From assembly GCA_021199395.1 (NCBI GenBank), contig JAJQIE010000017.1:1-6143 (forward strand): 6,143 nucleotides of DNA, read 5' to 3'. The DNA comes from Lachnospiraceae bacterium (GTDB taxonomy: Bacteria; Bacillota; Clostridia; Lachnospirales; Lachnospiraceae). The stretch's first letter is position 1. The number at the start of each line of letters is the position of its first letter. The notes beneath the pieces were generated by a model. The model was not told the DNA's origin and searched no databases. It saw nothing but the letters and a program-made list of their open reading frames with translations. Shown here piece by piece: positions 5,021 through 6,143 of this stretch. Position numbers and translations under genes: made by a program.

Positions 5021-6143
5021 ATGAAAAAAGCTACTGCGCTGTTTTGCACATTCGCCATGCTCATGAGCCTGGTTATCTGCAACAGCACATCGTTAAGTAT
5101 TGAAGCGGCGGAGGCAGAGGACGTTTCAGCTGCTGATTCTGGGACTCAGACAGGATCATCCGACAAGGAGTATATTGAATCGACCCTGAATCTTGCCAAC
5201 AACACAGATTATACCTGGAGCTACGACTCCGGTGCGGATGCATGGATCATGTCTGTCGTCTCCGCGGTAGCCTATCCGGAGATAGAGGATGAGGAAGGCG
5301 TCTCGGTTTGTGTCCCCGGAGGATATGTCACCGGGATTGATACTGACGGGGACGGTTCTGCAGATGTGACAGCGGATGGCTATGCGGAGGCGGTTAACGG
5401 CAGTCTGGTGATTGATTATGACGCTGAGATTACCAGCACCAATGGGCAGGTGTACAGTGCTGCCACCGCGCCTGTGATTCTGAATACCGGCGCTGCGGGC
5501 TACTCATCATCCACCAATACCCAGGCTTCCACGACCTATGCTTCGGAGGGCTATATCAATGTTTCCTGTGGGAACCGGGGCAAGCAGGATACTGCTGTTG
5601 ATGAGGATGGCAATACCTACTATACCGGTGACGCGCCTTCCTGTCTGTCTGACCAGAAGGCTGCCACCCGCTTTGTAAAGTATAACATCCTGCTGGGCAA
5701 TCTTCCGGGCAGTGTGGATTATTTTGTATCCACAGGCGGATCGGGAGGCGGAGCTCACGCGGCTATGTTCGCAGCCACCTCAAACAATCCGGACTTTTAT
5801 CCTTACCAGGAAGAGGTAGGGGCGGTTGGCTGCTATCTGAATGAGGACGGAACCTATTCCACAACAGTCACTATTGACGGTGAGGAGGTTTCGCTGTCTG
5901 ATGGAGCATGGGGCTGTATCGCTTACAGCGCGATCACCTCTCTTTACGAGGCGGATATGGCAATGGCTTTCGAATATTACCTGGACAGTGATTACGAGTT
6001 TGGCTCCGACTTCCAGGCACTGCTGGCGGAATACCTCTCAGAAGAATATATGGAGTATATCAATGATCAGAACCTGACCGTGGAGGAGGCTGATGTGGGC
6101 TTCGACCTTGACGGGGATGGCGAGATGAGCAGTACCATTGCCC
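5021..6143 (+). CDS. Secreted tannase/feruloyl-esterase-like alpha/beta hydrolase (3' end beyond window)
   Basis: The frame is open for 374 codons up to the right edge. Residues 1-32 are a signal peptide: KK, a hydrophobic core, and a plausible signal peptidase I site after AAEA (29-32). Cys20 lies in LVIC, a poor lipobox, so a lipoprotein is unlikely. The nucleophile elbow GGSGG, with Ser241 as probable catalytic serine, is followed by an Ala-rich helix. The stretch before it (APSCLSDQKAATRFVKYN, about 206-223) and GYINVSCGNRG (177-187) match the pattern of bacterial tannases, which hydrolyse galloyl or related phenolic esters. The catalytic Asp and His are expected beyond the window. Two DxDGDG loops, D107-G112 and D362-G367, resemble calcium-binding sites. 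It probably acts outside the cell on plant phenolics; the substrate cannot be read from the sequence. Alternative: another carboxylesterase of the same fold. Confidence 0.75.
   Translation, partial: MKKATALFCTFAMLMSLVICNSTSLSIEAAEAEDVSAADSGTQTGSSDKEYIESTLNLANNTDYTWSYDSGADAWIMSVVSAVAYPEIEDEEGVSVCVPGGYVTGIDTDGDGSADVTADGYAEAVNGSLVIDYDAEITSTNGQVYSAATAPVILNTGAAGYSSSTNTQASTTYASEGYINVSCGNRGKQDTAVDEDGNTYYTGDAPSCLSDQKAATRFVKYNILLGNLPGSVDYFVSTGGSGGGAHAAMFAATSNNPDFYPYQEEVGAVGCYLNEDGTYSTTVTIDGEEVSLSDGAWGCIAYSAITSLYEADMAMAFEYYLDSDYEFGSDFQALLAEYLSEEYMEYINDQNLTVEEADVGFDLDGDGEMSSTIA

Noticed and set aside
5841..6077. A 78-codon frame within the esterase gene
   Set aside because: It is an alternative frame inside an open, signal-peptide-led coding sequence.

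Overview
The window looks like a chromosomal accessory segment from a low-to-mid-GC Firmicute, most likely a gut or rumen clostridium of the Lachnospiraceae type. This inference rests on strong AAGGAG-type ribosome binding sites, consensus sigma-A promoters, a preQ1-controlled queT gene, and a secreted tannase-like esterase with calcium-loop motifs. No single gene fixes the species.

Left half (1-3981): two transcription units diverge from a compact 196-bp promoter region (2025-2220). Leftward runs an operon of a 257-aa helical protein of unknown function, a 390-aa P-loop ATPase resembling the BrxC/BrxD (DUF2791-like) group, and a third gene. Only the first 17 codons of that third gene are inside the window; it starts within the last codons of the ATPase gene. 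Rightward runs a 586-aa superfamily 2 helicase with every core motif intact. ATPase, helical partner and DNA helicase together suggest a BREX- or TerB-like nucleic-acid-handling module, possibly antiphage defence. This is inferred from the combination; I do not recognise it as a named system.

Middle (3982-4700): a 10-bp inverted repeat separates the helicase from the convergent queT gene, the S component of a queuosine-precursor ECF transporter. queT is read leftward behind a good promoter, and its Shine-Dalgarno sequence is embedded in a class I preQ1 riboswitch (4560-4601), so intracellular preQ1 should shut off its own uptake.

Right part (4700-6143): about 320 bp without a protein gene, but rich in structure. 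It holds a 39-bp near-perfect palindrome and then a 176-bp segment (4818-4993) that folds almost completely into a branched RNA-like structure. This lies 11 bp upstream of the ribosome binding site of a secreted tannase/feruloyl-esterase-like hydrolase, which runs off the window's right edge. The structured element is the most novel-looking thing here: either an undescribed cis-acting leader RNA or a small non-autonomous mobile element.
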